Positions 31,114 through 40,159 of a DNA stretch of 64,000 nt are shown here, piece by piece. The position numbers were made by a program, and so were the translations under genes. Position 1 is the first letter of the stretch. Each line of letters starts with the position of its first letter. Below the pieces are notes generated by a model, which saw nothing but the letters and a program-made list of their open reading frames with translations, searched no databases and was not told the origin of the DNA. Origin of the DNA: Spirochaetales bacterium (lineage in GTDB: Bacteria; Spirochaetota; Spirochaetia; SZUA-6; DRHE01); assembly GCA_030604195.1 (NCBI GenBank), contig JAUVWI010000002.1:62001-126000 (forward strand), read 5' to 3'.

Positions 31114-32097
31114 ATGGCCGATCTTTCAGTTAAATATATGGGACTGGATATCTCTAATCCTCTAATTGTATCCAGCTCCAGCCTTACCGGAACTGTGGAT
31201 AAGGTTAAACGCTGTGAAGACAGCGGCGCCGGAGCCGTTGTCTTAAAATCGCTCTTTGAAGAACAGATTGAGTCTGAAGCTGAGCAGATAGATGATGAAT
31301 CCTGGCCCTATCCCCATCCCGAGGCTTTTGATTATATGAGACAGATGGGAATGAGGCTTGGTCAGGATGAGTACCTGAAACTGGTGGAAGGGGCCGTCCA
31401 GGCGCTTTCAATTCCGGTAATTGCCAGTCTTAACTGCGTTTCTCCCAGGTGGTGGAACAGTTATGCAGAAAAACTCGCCGGAGCCGGAGCCGATGGACTG
31501 GAGCTTAACATATCCATAATGCCCAGGGATTACAATCAAAGAGCCGCTGAGATCGAGAAAGTTGTCATTAAAATAGTTGAGAGCATATCAAAGCGTGTGG
31601 ATTTACCGATTGCAGTGAAAATCGGTCCCTACTTCACCTCTCTTCCTAATCTTGCTGTGGACTTAAGGAGAGCGGGAGCTAAAGCCCTGGTGTTATTCAA
31701 CCGCTTTTATCAATTTGATATTGATATTGACAAAATTGAACTGGCGTCCGGCTACCGCTTCAGTTCACCCCATGAGATATATCTTCCCCTTCGCTGGATT
31801 GCCATTCTTTATAGCCAGGCAGGGTGCGATCTTTCTGCTTCTACCGGGGTTCATGATGGTTCAGGGGTAGTGAAACAGCTCCTGGCAGGGGCTGCAGCCG
31901 TTCAAATTTGTTCCACTCTCTACATAAATGGCCTGGAGCAGATAGGTAAGATGATTAAAGAAGTAAAGAGCTGGATGGATAAGAATAACTATAATTCAAT
32001 TGCCGACTTCAAAGGGAAGCTAAGCCAGGGAGAAAGTGAAAACCCGGAGTTTTATGAACGCTTCCAGTATATTAAGGCTCTGGTAGGAATCGAATAA
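31114..32097 (+). CDS. dihydroorotate dehydrogenase-like FMN protein
   Basis: The 327-residue TIM-barrel protein resembles class 1 dihydroorotate dehydrogenases: YMGLDISNPLIVSSSSLTG at the start, SLNCVSPRWW near residue 105, ELNISIMP near 130, AVKIGPYF near 170 and the phosphate-binding STGVHDGSG near 245. The usual NxSCPN catalytic loop is replaced by NISIMP, so it may not act in pyrimidine synthesis. The ribosome binding site AAGGGGG is clear. Its last 39 bases are duplicated 14.6 kb away, at the far end of the catabolic island. Confidence 0.82.
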   Translation: MADLSVKYMGLDISNPLIVSSSSLTGTVDKVKRCEDSGAGAVVLKSLFEEQIESEAEQIDDESWPYPHPEAFDYMRQMGMRLGQDEYLKLVEGAVQALSIPVIASLNCVSPRWWNSYAEKLAGAGADGLELNISIMPRDYNQRAAEIEKVVIKIVESISKRVDLPIAVKIGPYFTSLPNLAVDLRRAGAKALVLFNRFYQFDIDIDKIELASGYRFSSPHEIYLPLRWIAILYSQAGCDLSASTGVHDGSGVVKQLLAGAAAVQICSTLYINGLEQIGKMIKEVKSWMDKNNYNSIADFKGKLSQGESENPEFYERFQYIKALVGIE

Positions 32098-32108
32098 AGC
32101 TACCTAAG
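32059..32108 (+). repeat. left copy of the 50-bp island-flanking direct repeat
   Basis: This 50-bp block (last codons of the dihydroorotate-dehydrogenase-like gene plus the glpK stop region) is identical base for base to 46670-46719. The two copies bound the catabolic island in direct orientation. Confidence 0.95.
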
Positions 32109-32195
32109 GAATTTTAAAGCTCCTTGCCGCTGTTACCGCCGCTTGCCAGCCGTCAAGAAGTTTGTCTCTGCTTTTCGCGCGATAGACTCATACCG
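32104..32195 (-). pseudogene. decayed glpK 3' end fragment
   Basis: The minus strand encodes DKLLDGWQAAVTAARSFKIP then stop, clearly homologous to DKLIHGWQAAVEAARKFKVT at the end of the intact glpK at 46715. Upstream residues (RYESIARKAE) continue the similarity only in another frame, so a small deletion has broken the frame. The rest of glpK is missing: the isomerase gene begins right at the break. It marks the left edge of the inserted island. Confidence 0.85.
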
Positions 32196-32199
32196 CCCC

Positions 32200-33600
32200 T
32201 TAACCGATAATCACCGTTTCCCAGCCCATCATCTGCCCGAAAGCTTCGATCAGACGAATCGAGGGCTCGTAAGTCATGGCCAGGTGGTGGGTCCCCCCGC
32301 AGCGGCTGTAAGCCCCGAGGAACTCTTCGATCGGCATTCGTGTTTTAAACCAGCCGTGCACACTCCGCTCCATATTGTCCTTGCCCTTGACTTTGATCAT
32401 CGTGGCCGGGGCGATAATGAGGCGGTAGCTGTCCCCAGGCGGGTCTCCCAGCGGCAGCAGGTTGACCAGCAGGAACTCGCCCGGCTTAAAGCGTCCGACT
32501 GCATAGATCGGGTTTTTGGTATCACTGAAGCGGTAGTCGTATTCCAGCAGCCGTGCCTTTCCCTCTGCTAAGCGGTAGTTGAACTCGGCCATGTGGCTTA
32601 AGTAAATTGAGTCACCCTGCCAGTCGGGGCAGAACATCTCGGTAAAACTGGTCTCCGGATTGGCCTGGGCCAGGGTGCCCACGAGCGAGGCGGTCAGGAT
32701 GTCCCCCTCTCCGCCGTAGCCCACCCCGTTGGCCATGAGCTTGCTCGCCCGCAGGAACGGTACTATTTCCAGGGCGGAATCCGGAGTAATGCTGCCGAAG
32801 TTGAACGAGATAGCCCCAAGTTTCTCCTGGTCCACCCATTTTTGCAGGGCCAGGCCGGTGCGCAGGCTGAGCTCGTAGATCTCGTCGTCTAAATTCTCGA
32901 TCAGGAAACGCTCCCGGTCTGCCTCTTTCTCCTTTTCGATTTCTCCTGGAGTAACTGTGGCGTACAGGCCTTTGAACTGTTTAGGTATCAAAGGAATAGT
33001 TTGTACGCCGATACTTTCCTTGAGACGGGGTGCGGGAACGAAAAAATCGCCCATTCCCTTGAATGGCTGGCCAATCAGACCGGCCTGCATCGATCGCAGA
33101 TAGGAGGCCATAGCCGCGGCTTTGGCCAGAAGGGCTACCCGGTCCAGTACATCCGATTTTTGCCAATGCCCGACCTCGATCTGAAAGGGTTTGCCCTTTC
33201 GAATCAGCAGGTTGCACATGTCCTGGACCCCGTGGATACCGTGGTTGAACATAAGCTCGGCCGGGTCCTGGGTGGGTCCGTACCCGTAGGTGGGTGTGGT
33301 ATCGCAGACGATGATCGGCAGCTCCGTTCCTGCCAGGGCGTCGACCGATTCCAGAGAGGGGGAGTAGGCCAGGTGCAGGGTAACAAGGCTTTGAGCACCG
33401 GAAGCCTCGAAGATTTCCACAGCAGGCTCGAACTCTTCCTTTATCCGGCAAATCGGGCAGGTAAGTACCCTGAGTCCACGCTGCTCGAGTTCCTGTGCGA
33501 TGGTTTGATAGAATTTTTCCACCCTGGGCCGTTTACCCGGGTCCACTTCGTCGTACAGCTTCAAATAGAGCGGCAGTAATCCGATAGTCGTTTCTTTCAT
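32200..33600 (-). CDS. L-fucose/L-arabinose isomerase-family protein
   Basis: The 466-residue cytosolic protein resembles the L-arabinose/L-fucose isomerase superfamily, which interconverts aldoses and ketoses with a divalent metal. Family-like segments are MFNHGIHGVQDMCNLLIRKG near residue 140, GVGYGGEGDILTA near 290 (the YEGDxxxA-like glutamate) and a C-terminal GTHHLAMTYEP near 435, holding a likely metal-binding His. The exact sugar is unknown. It is last in the minus-strand island operon, 12 nt after the dehydrogenase gene. Confidence 0.75.
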   Translation of the reverse strand: MKETTIGLLPLYLKLYDEVDPGKRPRVEKFYQTIAQELEQRGLRVLTCPICRIKEEFEPAVEIFEASGAQSLVTLHLAYSPSLESVDALAGTELPIIVCDTTPTYGYGPTQDPAELMFNHGIHGVQDMCNLLIRKGKPFQIEVGHWQKSDVLDRVALLAKAAAMASYLRSMQAGLIGQPFKGMGDFFVPAPRLKESIGVQTIPLIPKQFKGLYATVTPGEIEKEKEADRERFLIENLDDEIYELSLRTGLALQKWVDQEKLGAISFNFGSITPDSALEIVPFLRASKLMANGVGYGGEGDILTASLVGTLAQANPETSFTEMFCPDWQGDSIYLSHMAEFNYRLAEGKARLLEYDYRFSDTKNPIYAVGRFKPGEFLLVNLLPLGDPPGDSYRLIIAPATMIKVKGKDNMERSVHGWFKTRMPIEEFLGAYSRCGGTHHLAMTYEPSIRLIEAFGQMMGWETVIIG

Positions 33601-33612
33601 TGTATTCCCCTT

Positions 33613-34755
33613 TTAAACGGTAACGTTTTCCACTGTATTGTTCCGGTTAGACTTCAGGGCAGCGGTTAGCAGTGCGTGGGAGAGGTGGGTCTCTTCCGGG
33701 CGTACGCAGCCGAACAATGGTTCTTTGCCGTCCAGCTCCTGCAGAAAAGACGCCCACATTTGCAGTATACTATCGGAAAAGCCGAACTCAAAGATACTTC
33801 CGGTAATCGAAGGGATCATCGGCTTGTGGCCCACAACGACTCTGGACCAGGCTTGCTCCTTACCCCGGGTCTCCAGAAAGACAAAGGCGTTGGGATCTTC
33901 GGTGGTAAACTTTGCCGAAGCCTCAAGGCCGTAGACCTCGATAAACCACCTGTTAGTGGCCCCAGGAGCGAGGCGCTTGGTCTCCAGGTACATGGGAAAG
34001 CTGCTGCCGTTTTGGTTATCTACCTGGCAAACCAGGGTAGCGTTGTCCCAGGTGCGGCAGGGGGCGGCCCCCCCTTTTCCATCCGGACGTTCCGGGACGA
34101 TGTTGGAGAGCACCCCGTAAACGCTTCGTGGGACCCATCCCACCCGGAAAGGAATATGCTGGGTATGGATGCCCAGGTCGCCCATACAGCCGTACTCACC
34201 ATTGAATTCGATCATGCGCTTCCAGTTGATGGGTTTGCTCAAATCCATATCGCTGGAGTGGTTGAAACCAGCGTGGACCTCCATAATGCGGCCGAAACGT
34301 TTCTCTCGGATCCACTGGATCATCCGCTGGCAGGCCGGAAAGAAGGGAAACTCAGAGCTGCAGCGCACCATACTTTCCGGGTTTTCCTTGATGGCTTTGA
34401 GGATGTTGCTGTTGGCTTTCTGATCGATGCCGAAGGGTTTTTCGCCCATCAGATGTTTACCCGCCCGAATGATGTCCACGTAAATCTGCTCGTGCAGGTT
34501 GTGTGGTACCGCGCAGTAGAGCGCCTCAATTTCATCTGAGTGGAGCAGCTCATGATAATCCCGGGTCGCGATTTTAATGGTTGGAATGTTGTCGGTGAAC
34601 CACTTTACCGCTTCGGGATCGGTATCACAGGCGCCGACCAGCTCCGGAACGGGACCATCATCGAGCAGGTGACACCATCGAGCGGCCGCGCTGCCGAACT
34701 CCTTACCCATGAGGCCGAGTCCGATTACCCCGAAGTGTACTTTTTTTCGAGCCAT
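33613..34755 (-). CDS. Gfo/Idh/MocA-family oxidoreductase (island)
   Basis: The 380-residue protein starts with a dinucleotide-binding VIGLGLMGKEFGSAAARW, has GEKPFG near residue 110 as the family active-site lysine motif, and GDLGIHTQHIPF near 195 in the position of the catalytic H-x-x-D/H region. It probably oxidises a hydroxyl of a sugar, inositol or amino-cyclitol. It is only distantly like the dehydrogenase at 3300. It lies between the aminotransferase (11 nt upstream) and isomerase genes in one operon. Confidence 0.82.
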   Translation of the reverse strand: MARKKVHFGVIGLGLMGKEFGSAAARWCHLLDDGPVPELVGACDTDPEAVKWFTDNIPTIKIATRDYHELLHSDEIEALYCAVPHNLHEQIYVDIIRAGKHLMGEKPFGIDQKANSNILKAIKENPESMVRCSSEFPFFPACQRMIQWIREKRFGRIMEVHAGFNHSSDMDLSKPINWKRMIEFNGEYGCMGDLGIHTQHIPFRVGWVPRSVYGVLSNIVPERPDGKGGAAPCRTWDNATLVCQVDNQNGSSFPMYLETKRLAPGATNRWFIEVYGLEASAKFTTEDPNAFVFLETRGKEQAWSRVVVGHKPMIPSITGSIFEFGFSDSILQMWASFLQELDGKEPLFGCVRPEETHLSHALLTAALKSNRNNTVENVTV

Positions 34756-34766
34756 GCTGTCCTCTC

Positions 34767-36314
34767 TTAGAGTTTGTTAAGTGCTTGATCCATTTTCCGG
34801 ATCAGGAAATCCACCATCTTATAAGTAGCAGTCAGAGGGATTTTGGTCAATGCCGAGGGGGGGCACCTGGCTTTGTAGGTCTGGGCGCTGATATCGATAC
34901 CGGCATGGTTTAAAATCTCGATAAAACCGATCGCCTTGTCTGCGGAGTTGAAAAAAATGGCTGAAAGGTGCCGTTGACCCTCGATCCGTTCGATGAGCTC
35001 TGAATGGCGTTTTGCCAGCGCTTTTAGCTCCCCTTCATAGTAGTCGCCCAGGGCGGACGTATACTCCGAGTTGGCCTGAGCAAACTCCATGGTAACCAGG
35101 TAGGCCAGGGAAGCCAGCTCTTCCTGTCCGTTGGTAACCAGGGCGCCGAACTGGTTCAGGTTGTCCATCGGTGTCGTAGAAAGGATTTTCGAAGCAGGAT
35201 ATTGGCCGCCGGGAAAACCTTTGCCCACCGATACGAAATCCGGTTCCAGCCCATACTCCTTGTAGTGGAAGAGCCTGGGGGACCAGATACAGGACTGAAT
35301 TTCGTCGACAATGGTGGGAATGCCCCGATCCCGGCAGATCTGGTACGCCGCCTGGAGGAAACTCTCCGACAGGCGTATGCCGCCGTAGTTCATGAGGATA
35401 AGCTCGTGGAAAAACCCGGCCACTTTGGTGTCTCCTTTGTCGTAGGTTTTGACCAGTTCCTCGAAGTGGCCGGAGTCGTTTATCCGGACTGATCGAACCA
35501 GTAACAGGCCGTTCTCGAGCTTCGAAAGCAACTCCGGCCAGAGACCGCGCATGGTCTGGGTGAGGGTAGTGGTTCCGTGGTAGTTGGCCTGTTTACCTCC
35601 TTCGTTGTCGGCAATAACCAGGAAAACGGGGGTCTTTCCGGTATGGGGAGGGGTGTCAAAGGTCTGTTCCAGCTTGTAAAAACGGCCCAGCATCATCTTT
35701 AGGGCGGCTTCTACCGCCAGGCTGCCTGTTTCCAAGTTAAGCACCCTGTTCAGGACATGGGGCTCCTCCGAAGCCAGCACATGCTCCAGGCCCCGGCAGT
35801 CGCTCCTGTCGATGCCGTTGGCAATGCGGATCAGTTCCTCTTCCAACCGCCGGGTAATGTGCCCCCGGGAATTGTTGTGGGTTATATTGGCGATGCCCAA
35901 TTTCTTGGCGTTTTCAATTAAGCGGTATCCGGGAAAACAGTGGCCCAGCGAAGCGTGATAGTGCTCGCTCTTGGATATCAGATAGGCCCGGCCGTCTTCA
36001 CCGATACGGATCAGGCCGAAACCGGAGAGCGGGGCCAGGTAGGTCCTGGAAGCGTTGGCAAAGGCTTTGGTTGAGGCTCCGGCGGCGGAACGGCTGTACC
36101 CGTCGCAGACCTTCTGGCCCACGTAATCAATCAGCTCATCCACCCGCTTCTGGAACGAGGCAGGATAGAATTCCACTTTCTCCTCGGCAACAGCCAGGAG
36201 CTGCTCGGGATCCACCCCCGCGGCAAAGGACCTGGCCCGGCATACGGCCTTCATATAGTCGTCTCCTACCAAGTCGCACAGAGAAAGTGCCGGGTTGACA
36301 ATCGATAGTCTCAT
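34767..36314 (-). CDS. class III aminotransferase (island)
   Basis: The 515-residue PLP enzyme carries the class III marks VDEIQSC near residue 315 (PLP-binding Asp) and VSVGKGFPGGQYPAS near 345 (Schiff-base Lys). It is longer than the usual 400-460 residues, mainly through an N-terminal extension of about 100 residues. It is likely to move an amino group from or to a sugar or polyol ketone. AAGGAG precedes ATG 36314, and a near-consensus promoter lies at 36342-36369. First gene of the aminotransferase-dehydrogenase-isomerase operon. Confidence 0.82.
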   Translation of the reverse strand: MRLSIVNPALSLCDLVGDDYMKAVCRARSFAAGVDPEQLLAVAEEKVEFYPASFQKRVDELIDYVGQKVCDGYSRSAAGASTKAFANASRTYLAPLSGFGLIRIGEDGRAYLISKSEHYHASLGHCFPGYRLIENAKKLGIANITHNNSRGHITRRLEEELIRIANGIDRSDCRGLEHVLASEEPHVLNRVLNLETGSLAVEAALKMMLGRFYKLEQTFDTPPHTGKTPVFLVIADNEGGKQANYHGTTTLTQTMRGLWPELLSKLENGLLLVRSVRINDSGHFEELVKTYDKGDTKVAGFFHELILMNYGGIRLSESFLQAAYQICRDRGIPTIVDEIQSCIWSPRLFHYKEYGLEPDFVSVGKGFPGGQYPASKILSTTPMDNLNQFGALVTNGQEELASLAYLVTMEFAQANSEYTSALGDYYEGELKALAKRHSELIERIEGQRHLSAIFFNSADKAIGFIEILNHAGIDISAQTYKARCPPSALTKIPLTATYKMVDFLIRKMDQALNKL

Positions 36315-36341
36315 ATTGTAGCTCCTTGAACGTTTAAATAG

Positions 36342-36369
36342 ATTATAGCTAAATTCTTATCTATGTCAA
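36342..36369 (-). promoter_or_regulatory. promoter of the minus-strand island operon
   Basis: On the minus strand TTGACA (36364-36369), a 16-bp spacer and TATAAT (36342-36347) form a near-perfect sigma-70-type promoter upstream of the aminotransferase gene. Confidence 0.8.
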
Positions 36370-36385
36370 ACATATTTTGACTGTT

Positions 36386-36451
36386 CCGATCATTTTTCTG
36401 CTCATTGCCATAGAGCGGGGATTTGATTTATGCACTCCGCGGAGTGATCGG
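36386..36451. promoter_or_regulatory. inverted-repeat pair and palindrome, likely operator
   Basis: CCGATCA (36386-36392) and TGATCGG (36445-36451) are inverted repeats. The second overlaps a perfect 14-bp palindrome CACTCCGCGGAGTG (36433-36446). They lie between the divergent island promoters, where a DeoR-family regulator encoded at 38260 could bind. Confidence 0.5.
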
Positions 36452-36548
36452 ATTTATCTGTTAGCTCAGGGCTGCTGGTCCCTGCTTCTGGAAGGTATGA
36501 GCCCGGTCCAGGACTGTCTCTGATTTGATTGAATTATTCAACGATTTA

Positions 36549-36577
36549 TTGACACAATCACATAATTGATCTATTCT
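36549..36577 (+). promoter_or_regulatory. promoter of the plus-strand island operon, followed by a long leader
   Basis: TTGACA (36549-36554), a 17-bp spacer and TATTCT (36572-36577) lie 240 bp before the kinase gene. The implied leader (about 36585-36818) has pairing segments such as AACAGG...CCTGTT (36745-36765 area) and a GGCAGG...CCTGCC hairpin near 36670-36705. No gene was seen in 36315-36818. Confidence 0.55.
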
Positions 36578-36818
36578 TAGTTGAAATAAGCATAAGGATA
36601 CAGCTATTTCACAACATTTTTGGAATCGAGAGCCCGCTGTTATTCGTTTGGTCCAGATCGAGTTTGCCTGGAGGCAGGATGCGATGAGTATCCGTGCCTG
36701 CCCCAGATGCGTATCGCCTACGTGAAGACGCTTGAGCAAATAAACAGGGTTCCGCACCTGTTCTAAGAGCTGTTGATCCGTTTTGAGCAGCAGCACTAGA
36801 AACGTACAAGGATTATCG

Positions 36819-38273
36819 ATGGATCTGTTAATAGGCCTTGATGTGGGGACCAGCGCGGTAAAAGGCGTTCTGATCTCTGCCGAAGGTGAAAGAATTGCCA
36901 GGGCAAAAAGAGCTACCCCTTTTGTTTATCCCCAACCCTCCTTCATTGAGGTGGAGCCGGAAGCCCACTACCTTTCGGTATGCGACCTGATTCAGGAATT
37001 GGCTTCAAAGGCTCCTGCGGGAAGCCGGGTCAGGGCCCTGGCCATGGCCGCGGCCAGCGGGAATACGCTGCTCCTGGACAAAAACGACCGGCCCCTGACC
37101 AATATCATCAACTGGATGGATGAGCGGGGAGGATCCTTCGATATACCTGGATTCGATAGGCAGCATTTACACCGGGTTGTGGGCTGGCCCTGGAAGGGAA
37201 ACCCGATGTCCTTCGGGCATCTGTACTGGTTAAAGAAAAACCGGCCGGAAATCTGTCAAAAGACCGCCCGTTATTGTATGAACTCAGACTGGCTTCTCTA
37301 CCGCCTGTCGGGCATGTGGGGCATGGATTACTCTACCGCCACCACCTTCTACCTGCAGGACCAGGTCAATCGCAGGTGGCATAAACCGATTCTTGAATTT
37401 CTGAATATTCCTGAGACAGCTGTTTCCGATCTCATGCCATCAGGAGCCGCTCTGGGCCCGTTGACAGACCAGGGGGCTCGGGACACTGGGCTTACCCGGG
37501 ACACTCTGGTGGTACTGGGCGCCTTTGATCATCCCTGTGCAGCCAGGGGGACCGGGTTTCTCGATCCCGGGGACCTGCTGCTCTCCTGCGGCACCTCCTG
37601 GGTCGGTTTTTATCCGATTGAGGATCGCGACCTGGCCCTTTCGCAGGGGCTCTTGATTGATCCCTTCCTGACACCGGAGGGCCCCTGGGGGGTGATGTTT
37701 GCTTTAACCGAGATTGGTAATCTTATTGATTGGTATATTGACAATCTCATCACCAAGCAGGATGAGGGATCAACGGACAAATACACCATTTTTAGCGAAA
37801 GCTCGGCAGCCGTGCCGGCAGGTGCGCACGGCTTTTATATCAATCCCTATATAGACAGTAAACATATCCCGGAGACCGAACTCGATCTGTACGCCTTACA
37901 TTCCAGGGCGGAAATCGCCCGGGCAGTGATGGAAGGTCCCGCCTTGCGGATGCGGCGAAACATAGAGAAACTGGCTAAAGTAGGTATCAAAGCCGACCGA
38001 ATAGCCATGGTCGGGGGTCCCGCCGAGAGCCACATCTGGCCGCGAATCGTGGCCGAGGTAACTGGTCTGGAGTTGAAGCTGATCAATGGCCAGACCGCCG
38101 GGGCAGTTGGCGCAGCCATTCTAGCAGCTCTTGGCGCTGGCTTGTTCGATAACGTACGGCAAGCCTTCGAGGCCATGGGTGGAAGTGGAACCGTAATCAA
38201 CCCTGCGGAAGAAGCAGTTAATAAATACAACATGATCTACGAGGGGTATTTGGAGAGATATGAAAATGACTAA
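36819..38273 (+). CDS. FGGY-family carbohydrate kinase
   Basis: The 484-residue protein has the ribokinase-unrelated sugar kinase fold: phosphate 1 motif LIGLDVGTSAVKGVL at the start, a middle ALGAFDHPCAARGTG near residue 240 where the catalytic Asp of the family lies, and the C-terminal adenosine motif MVGGPAESHIWPRIVAEVTG near 400. It phosphorylates a ketose or polyol (xylulokinase-like is the best guess). A longer frame starts at TTG 36783, but AAGGA before ATG 36819 and the fold start support the shorter form. Confidence 0.88.
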   Translation: MDLLIGLDVGTSAVKGVLISAEGERIARAKRATPFVYPQPSFIEVEPEAHYLSVCDLIQELASKAPAGSRVRALAMAAASGNTLLLDKNDRPLTNIINWMDERGGSFDIPGFDRQHLHRVVGWPWKGNPMSFGHLYWLKKNRPEICQKTARYCMNSDWLLYRLSGMWGMDYSTATTFYLQDQVNRRWHKPILEFLNIPETAVSDLMPSGAALGPLTDQGARDTGLTRDTLVVLGAFDHPCAARGTGFLDPGDLLLSCGTSWVGFYPIEDRDLALSQGLLIDPFLTPEGPWGVMFALTEIGNLIDWYIDNLITKQDEGSTDKYTIFSESSAAVPAGAHGFYINPYIDSKHIPETELDLYALHSRAEIARAVMEGPALRMRRNIEKLAKVGIKADRIAMVGGPAESHIWPRIVAEVTGLELKLINGQTAGAVGAAILAALGAGLFDNVRQAFEAMGGSGTVINPAEEAVNKYNMIYEGYLERYEND

Positions 38274-39057
38274 GAGTGAGCTTCGAACCGCTAAACTGCT
38301 GGAGATGCTCCATGTTGACAAGCGACTCAATGTGCGCACCGTGACCGAGGCGTTGGAGATATCGGAAGCCACGGCTCGGCGTTTCTTCTCCCAGCTGGAG
38401 GAGCAGGGCAAGGTAATCCGTGTCCACGGCGGTGTGCAGCTGGCGCCGCAGCTAGGCTACGATTACTCCTACCGGGTGTCCATTACCTGTCGGCAGAAGG
38501 AGAAGGCTTTTATTGGAAGGGCCGCCGCCGATCTGGTAGAGGATCACGACCGGATATTTCTCGATTCCGGCACTACCGTGCTCAAGATGGCCGAGGCCCT
38601 GTGCATGAAGATGCAGACCGGGATGTTAAAAAACATCGTGGTGCTGACCAATTCAATCTCCCATATCGAAACCGTGGCTCGGTTGTGCAAAGTAATCCTT
38701 TTAGGTGGGGAGATTAGGGTCGAACGTCGAGATGTCTGCGGTTCTGTAACCGAGAAAAACCTGATGTTGTTTCATGTGAACAAGGCCTTTCTCGGAGCAG
38801 ACGCTATCAGTTTGAAGGGCGGTCTTATGACCACGGATGAGCGCACCGCCAACATCAACGAAATGGTCGTAGAGCGTTCCGATGCCGCTTTTGTGCTCGC
38901 CGATTCAAGGAAGTTCAACAAATCTTCATTTATCCGTTACGCCACCATCAGGGATGTGGAGGCGATCATCACTGACAAAGGGATCGGGCCCGACCAGGCC
39001 CGGGAAATCAGAAATTCGGGAATCAGGGTAGAGATTGTGGAGGTGCAAAATGCTTGA
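38260..39057 (+). CDS. DeoR/GlpR-family transcription regulator
   Basis: The 265-residue protein has an N-terminal DeoR helix-turn-helix (LNVRTVTEALEISEATARRF, residues 25-45; the usual core reads V.ELA..L.VS..TIRRDL) and a sugar-phosphate-sensing isomerase-like domain with DSGTTVLKMAEAL and LGGEIRVERRDVCG. It is probably a repressor of the island, induced by a phosphorylated intermediate made by the kinase. Its start overlaps the kinase end by 14 nt. ATG 38266 is an alternative start. Confidence 0.88.
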   Translation: MKMTKSELRTAKLLEMLHVDKRLNVRTVTEALEISEATARRFFSQLEEQGKVIRVHGGVQLAPQLGYDYSYRVSITCRQKEKAFIGRAAADLVEDHDRIFLDSGTTVLKMAEALCMKMQTGMLKNIVVLTNSISHIETVARLCKVILLGGEIRVERRDVCGSVTEKNLMLFHVNKAFLGADAISLKGGLMTTDERTANINEMVVERSDAAFVLADSRKFNKSSFIRYATIRDVEAIITDKGIGPDQAREIRNSGIRVEIVEVQNA

Positions 39058-40087
39058 GATAAAAGATGTGGACAGAAAGATCTATGCCGAACAGCTTCAG
39101 GGATTTCTGCCGGACAGGATCATCGACATTCACACCCATATCTGGCTGGACCGTTTAAAAAAGAACGTGAAAAAGGACCGGGTGGTCAGCTGGCCCTCGC
39201 TGGTGGCCAAGGAGAACTCTATCGAGGACCACCTGGAGTGCTACCGCCTTATGTTTCCCGGGAAAGAAGTGACGCCTATGATCTTTCCCGGTCTGGTCAA
39301 CGCGGAATCCGCCGACGGCCTGAACCAATATGTAGCCGAGTCGTCCGGGCAGCACGGTCTGCCGGCCCTGCTTTTTGCTATCCCTGAGTGGAGTGCCGCC
39401 GACGTAGAGCGCAGGGTCATTGAGGGCGGTTTCAAGGGAATCAAGGTGTACCTGAATCTGGCCCCTGCTTACCTTCCGAGGAAGGAGATACGCATCTTTG
39501 ATTTCCTCCCGCCGCATCAACTGGAGCTTCTGCACCGGCACGGCTGGATTGCCATGCTGCACATTCCCCGGGATGGGCGACTGAGAGACCTGGTGAATCT
39601 GGCCCAGATGATCGAGATCGAGAAGAGGTATCCCGGGGTACGTTTGATTATCGCTCATGTGGGTCGCGCATACTGCCGTGAGGATGTGGACAACGCCTTC
39701 GAGGTGCTTAAAGAAACGAAGAAAATGGCTTTTGATTTCTCGGCCAATACCAATGATTGGGTTTTTGAACAGCTTATCCGGGCTGTAGGCCCCAAACGGA
39801 TACTCTTCGGCAGCGATTTGCCCATCCTGCGCATGCGTATGCGCAGGATATGCGAAAACGGCGCCTACATCAACCTGGTCCCCAAGGGTCTCTACGGTGA
39901 TGTGTCGGGAGACAAGAATATGCGCGAAGTGGAGGGGGCGGAGGCGGAAAAGCTCACCTTTTTTATGTACGAAGAACTGCTCGCATTTAAACGGGCGGCC
40001 GAACGTACCGGTTTGGTTGTCTCGGATCTGGAGGATATTTTCTACAACAATTCCAGGTCAATCATCGATTCGATTCAGCACGGGTAA
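39050..40087 (+). CDS. amidohydrolase-family TIM-barrel enzyme 1
   Basis: The 345-residue protein resembles the amidohydrolase 2 group: metal-binding HTHIW near residue 30, the strand LHIPRDGRL near 165, AHVGRAYCRED near 205 and FGSDLPIL near 255, which supplies the usual catalytic Asp. Such enzymes hydrolyse lactones or amides, or decarboxylate. GGAGG six bases before ATG 39050 fixes the start, although the frame opens at 39035. It is a paralogue of the protein at 41333. It follows the regulator gene in the same operon. Confidence 0.8.
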   Translation: MLEIKDVDRKIYAEQLQGFLPDRIIDIHTHIWLDRLKKNVKKDRVVSWPSLVAKENSIEDHLECYRLMFPGKEVTPMIFPGLVNAESADGLNQYVAESSGQHGLPALLFAIPEWSAADVERRVIEGGFKGIKVYLNLAPAYLPRKEIRIFDFLPPHQLELLHRHGWIAMLHIPRDGRLRDLVNLAQMIEIEKRYPGVRLIIAHVGRAYCREDVDNAFEVLKETKKMAFDFSANTNDWVFEQLIRAVGPKRILFGSDLPILRMRMRRICENGAYINLVPKGLYGDVSGDKNMREVEGAEAEKLTFFMYEELLAFKRAAERTGLVVSDLEDIFYNNSRSIIDSIQHG

Positions 40088-40159
40088 CTACAGAAATATA
40101 TAATCTGGAGCAGGCGGCCGTCCATAGTGGTCGGTGGATTATTAACAAGGAAGCGACGA

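Noticed and set aside
33676-34539. 287-codon plus-strand frame inside the island dehydrogenase gene
   Set aside because: Antisense shadow of a well-supported Gfo/Idh gene, favoured by high G+C content.
36461-36796. 111-codon minus-strand frame in the divergent island control region
   Set aside because: No ribosome binding site or protein-like composition, and it overlaps the predicted leader of the kinase operon.
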